Shown here in pieces: positions 23,008 to 24,691 of a stretch of DNA of 24,691 bases. The position numbers and the translations under genes are program-made. Each line of letters opens with the position of its first letter. Within the stretch, counting starts at the first letter, position 1. This DNA is from Candidatus Thorarchaeota archaeon. Its GTDB lineage: Archaea > Asgardarchaeota > Thorarchaeia > Thorarchaeales > Thorarchaeaceae. The stretch lies in the NCBI GenBank assembly GCA_016840385.1, contig JAEOSL010000049.1:1-24691 (forward strand), read 5' to 3'. The notes under the pieces are model-generated. The model was not told the origin of the DNA. It worked only from the letters and a program-made list of their open reading frames with translations, and searched no databases.

Positions 23008-24486
23008 ATGTCAGAAGGAGAATTTCGCTTTCAAGGTGCTTACCCCGCTCTAGTTACTCCCTTCGATGAAAATGGAGTGAACGAGGAACAATTTCGTGGA
23101 CTGATTGATTATGTAATCAAAGCAGGTGCAACTGGTATAGTACCCTGTGGAACTACTGGTGAATTTACTAGCATGAAATTTGAAGAGAAAGTAGAAGCAT
23201 TTCGTATTGCCTGCGATGCAGCAAAAGGCCGAGTCCCTGTTCTTGCAGGAACTGGAGCCGCATATACTGGTGATGTAATCAAGCTTACTCGGCGTGCTGC
23301 AGAATTTGGTGCAGATGCCGCGCTAGTTGTATCTCCCTACTTCCTCAAACCCTCTGCAAAAGAGATTTTTGAACATTATGAAAAAATCGCGAATAATAGC
23401 GATATTCCAATCTTTCTCTATAACATCCCTCAGGTGACAGGCGTTCCTTTGCACTGGACCCTGATTGATGGTCTTAGAGAGATTGATGGGATAGTCGGTC
23501 TCAAGGATTCTAGTGGTGACCTCATTAATTTGACAACTATTCTTGTACGGAGACCTGAAGATTTCCAAGTTGTAGTTGGACATGATGAAGTTGCACTCCC
23601 CGCACTCGCATCGGGTTGTGATGGTGCAATCCTAGCAAGTGCTAACGTCTTTCCTGATAGATACATCAAGATGCAAGCAGCAATAGCATCTGGTGACATG
23701 AAAGAAGCAATAATCATTCAACGTAGTATTCAGAAAACAATCCGTATCTTTGTAAACAAAGGTGGTGGACTAGCAATCAAAGCTGCGCTGAATATGATGG
23801 GTGTTCCCGTTGGAGAAGCTCGACCACCACTACAAGTCGGTGATGTCCTTGGTTATGGCGATCTCGATGAGCTTCGTGCATGTCTTGAAGATTTACAGAT
23901 GATCCCACGTGGTGTTGTGACATTCAAGATGGGCGATAGGGCAATTGAAGCAGAAGAATATCCAAAGGCTGTTGGTATTGTCCCAGACGTAGTTGAGGAC
24001 TTGACTCTTCTTCATGGAGAGGCACTCTACGGTGGCAATACTGAGGTTGCACATATCGACCTAGTTCTTGGAATACGAGATGGTCCTATGAGCGAAGCAC
24101 TTGTTGATGCTGGCAAACTCATTGAAGGTAGGCATCCTTCGAATGTCATCAAAGATCTGGAGCTAACAACAGTGTTTGCACCGACCGTGACTGTAACCTC
24201 GGAGAAGCACAAGAAAATGGTATTCGACGTTGCTCAGAAGGCTGTAGCTGATGCCGTCAAGCGAACCATCACTGATATGATCATACCTCATGAGTTGATT
24301 CCTGACCTCATCTTGGCTGTAAATGCATTTGTTCATCCAAGTGCGGCAAATCCAAGGCGAGTTCACATCAACAATTTCATTGCCGTAAGGCATGCTATTA
24401 GGCGTGCAATCGAAGGGCGACAGACTGTTGATGAGATTATTGCACGGAAGGATTCTGCAAGACATCCCTTCGCATACAATCCTTGA
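23008..24486 (+). CDS. DapA/NAL-family aldolase fused to Fae-like domain, paralog 2
   Basis: The product has 492 residues. The aldolase barrel (1-300) keeps GTTGE (T49, T50), Y138 in LYNIPQVTG and Schiff-base K166 in GLKDSSG, again without the DapA arginine. The Fae-like region (336-492) begins GEALYGGNTEVAHIDLVLG with the histidine H349 and D351 of the Fae active-site motif, continues with IRDGPMSEALVDAG, and near the end has AVNAFVHPSAANP, RVHINNFIAVRHAIRRAIEG and a terminal RHPFAYN very like the HPFAxN ending of bacterial Fae. The central PNLxVKPxTL block present in paralog 1 is replaced by unrelated sequence (TTVFAPTVTVTS). ATG 23008 follows GGAGGT (22995-23000). It is tightly coupled with paralog 1. 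Confidence 0.88.
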   Translation: MSEGEFRFQGAYPALVTPFDENGVNEEQFRGLIDYVIKAGATGIVPCGTTGEFTSMKFEEKVEAFRIACDAAKGRVPVLAGTGAAYTGDVIKLTRRAAEFGADAALVVSPYFLKPSAKEIFEHYEKIANNSDIPIFLYNIPQVTGVPLHWTLIDGLREIDGIVGLKDSSGDLINLTTILVRRPEDFQVVVGHDEVALPALASGCDGAILASANVFPDRYIKMQAAIASGDMKEAIIIQRSIQKTIRIFVNKGGGLAIKAALNMMGVPVGEARPPLQVGDVLGYGDLDELRACLEDLQMIPRGVVTFKMGDRAIEAEEYPKAVGIVPDVVEDLTLLHGEALYGGNTEVAHIDLVLGIRDGPMSEALVDAGKLIEGRHPSNVIKDLELTTVFAPTVTVTSEKHKKMVFDVAQKAVADAVKRTITDMIIPHELIPDLILAVNAFVHPSAANPRRVHINNFIAVRHAIRRAIEGRQTVDEIIARKDSARHPFAYNP

Positions 24487-24598
24487 TTTAAGACTAGACA
24501 TGGCCATTTGTTAAGGCTCTCAGAACCGATATAATACGAATCAGATGCATGTCCATCACTGATTAGTAGTAATCAAAATTGAGTAGCAGAAAACTCTA

Positions 24599-24615
24599 CG
24601 GAAATTGCATTTCCG
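24599..24615. repeat. Perfect 7-bp inverted repeat downstream of the aldolase-Fae operon
   Basis: CGGAAAT-TGC-ATTTCCG forms a perfect stem with a 3-base loop. No T-run follows, so it is a poor terminator; it sits about 35 bases before a TATA box and could be an operator for the next gene. The short palindrome ACCGCGGT lies between them. Confidence 0.4.
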
Positions 24616-24648
24616 CTCGTTCTAACGGACCGCGGTGTCGGATTTTCC

Positions 24649-24656
24649 TATATATA
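24649..24656 (+). promoter_or_regulatory. TATA box for a gene beyond the right edge
   Basis: CCTATATATACC is a strong TATA element. No open frame begins within the remaining 35 bases, and there is no minus-strand gene to its left, so it most likely drives a plus-strand gene or RNA starting near 24680. Confidence 0.5.
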
Positions 24657-24691
24657 CCACGGTGCCTATGATAAGGATAAGTCTTGCATCC

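Noticed and set aside
21605..24486. A frameshifted or mis-joined pair of separate dapA and fae genes
   Set aside because: Both genes show the same domain order in one continuous frame with no stop or frame change at the junction, and two independent copies make an assembly error unlikely.
1..24691. CRISPR array, insertion sequence or prophage
   Set aside because: No regularly spaced repeats, transposase, integrase or terminal inverted repeats were seen anywhere in the window.

Overview
This window looks like archaeal chromosome. Several genes are preceded by TATA-box-like elements at archaeal spacing, Shine-Dalgarno sites are common, GTG and TTG starts are frequent, and the gene content is archaeal: a PAC2-family protein, a histone-fold-like mini protein, an aldehyde:ferredoxin oxidoreductase with its own polyferredoxin, and formaldehyde-activating-enzyme (Fae) domains. 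The many long helical or coiled-coil proteins of unknown family would suit an Asgard archaeon such as Thorarchaeia. That placement is only an impression, since no marker gene (rRNA, ribosomal protein) is present.

Layout: 1-170 is the tail of an unrecognised gene. 353-2425 holds an AIR-synthase/HypE-like protein, convergent surE, and a 56-residue histone-fold-like gene ending in a hairpin-plus-T terminator. 2796-7219 has a four-helix membrane protein with a helix-hairpin-helix-like tail, a uridine-phosphorylase-type enzyme, a small winged-helix protein, a divergent PRPP-synthetase-like protein, an HTH plus zinc-ribbon protein, and a PAC2-family protein. 7374-13517 is an amino-acid and aldehyde metabolism stretch: glutamate dehydrogenase, branched-chain aminotransferase, and a translationally coupled ferredoxin-AOR pair, interleaved with a duplicated coiled-coil protein and an acidic protein of unknown role. 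13547-15653 holds three small minus-strand genes (one a GIY-YIG/DUF123 protein) divergent from a metallo-beta-lactamase-fold hydrolase. 15754-20852 is a two-gene operon of very large unrecognised proteins (879 and 817 aa; the second carries a CCCH-type zinc-binding motif). 20854-21604 holds cutA and a roughly 230-nt apparently structured, non-coding segment. 21605-24486 carries two tandem genes, each fusing a DapA/NAL-family class I aldolase to a Fae-like domain.

How the genes may work together: BCAT, GDH and AOR with ferredoxin fit an amino-acid-fermenting archaeon, with transamination, glutamate recycling and low-potential ferredoxin-linked aldehyde oxidation. The most striking element is the tandem aldolase-Fae pair. 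Fae condenses formaldehyde with tetrahydromethanopterin and is known in archaea fused to hexulose-phosphate synthase. Here it is joined to a pyruvate-type aldolase. The two Fae domains appear to have decayed in complementary ways: the first keeps the central motif block, and the second keeps the N-terminal catalytic-histidine block and the C-terminal block. This suggests a hetero-oligomeric enzyme that couples aldol chemistry to C1 transfer. That functional reading is inference; the fusion itself is visible in the sequence.
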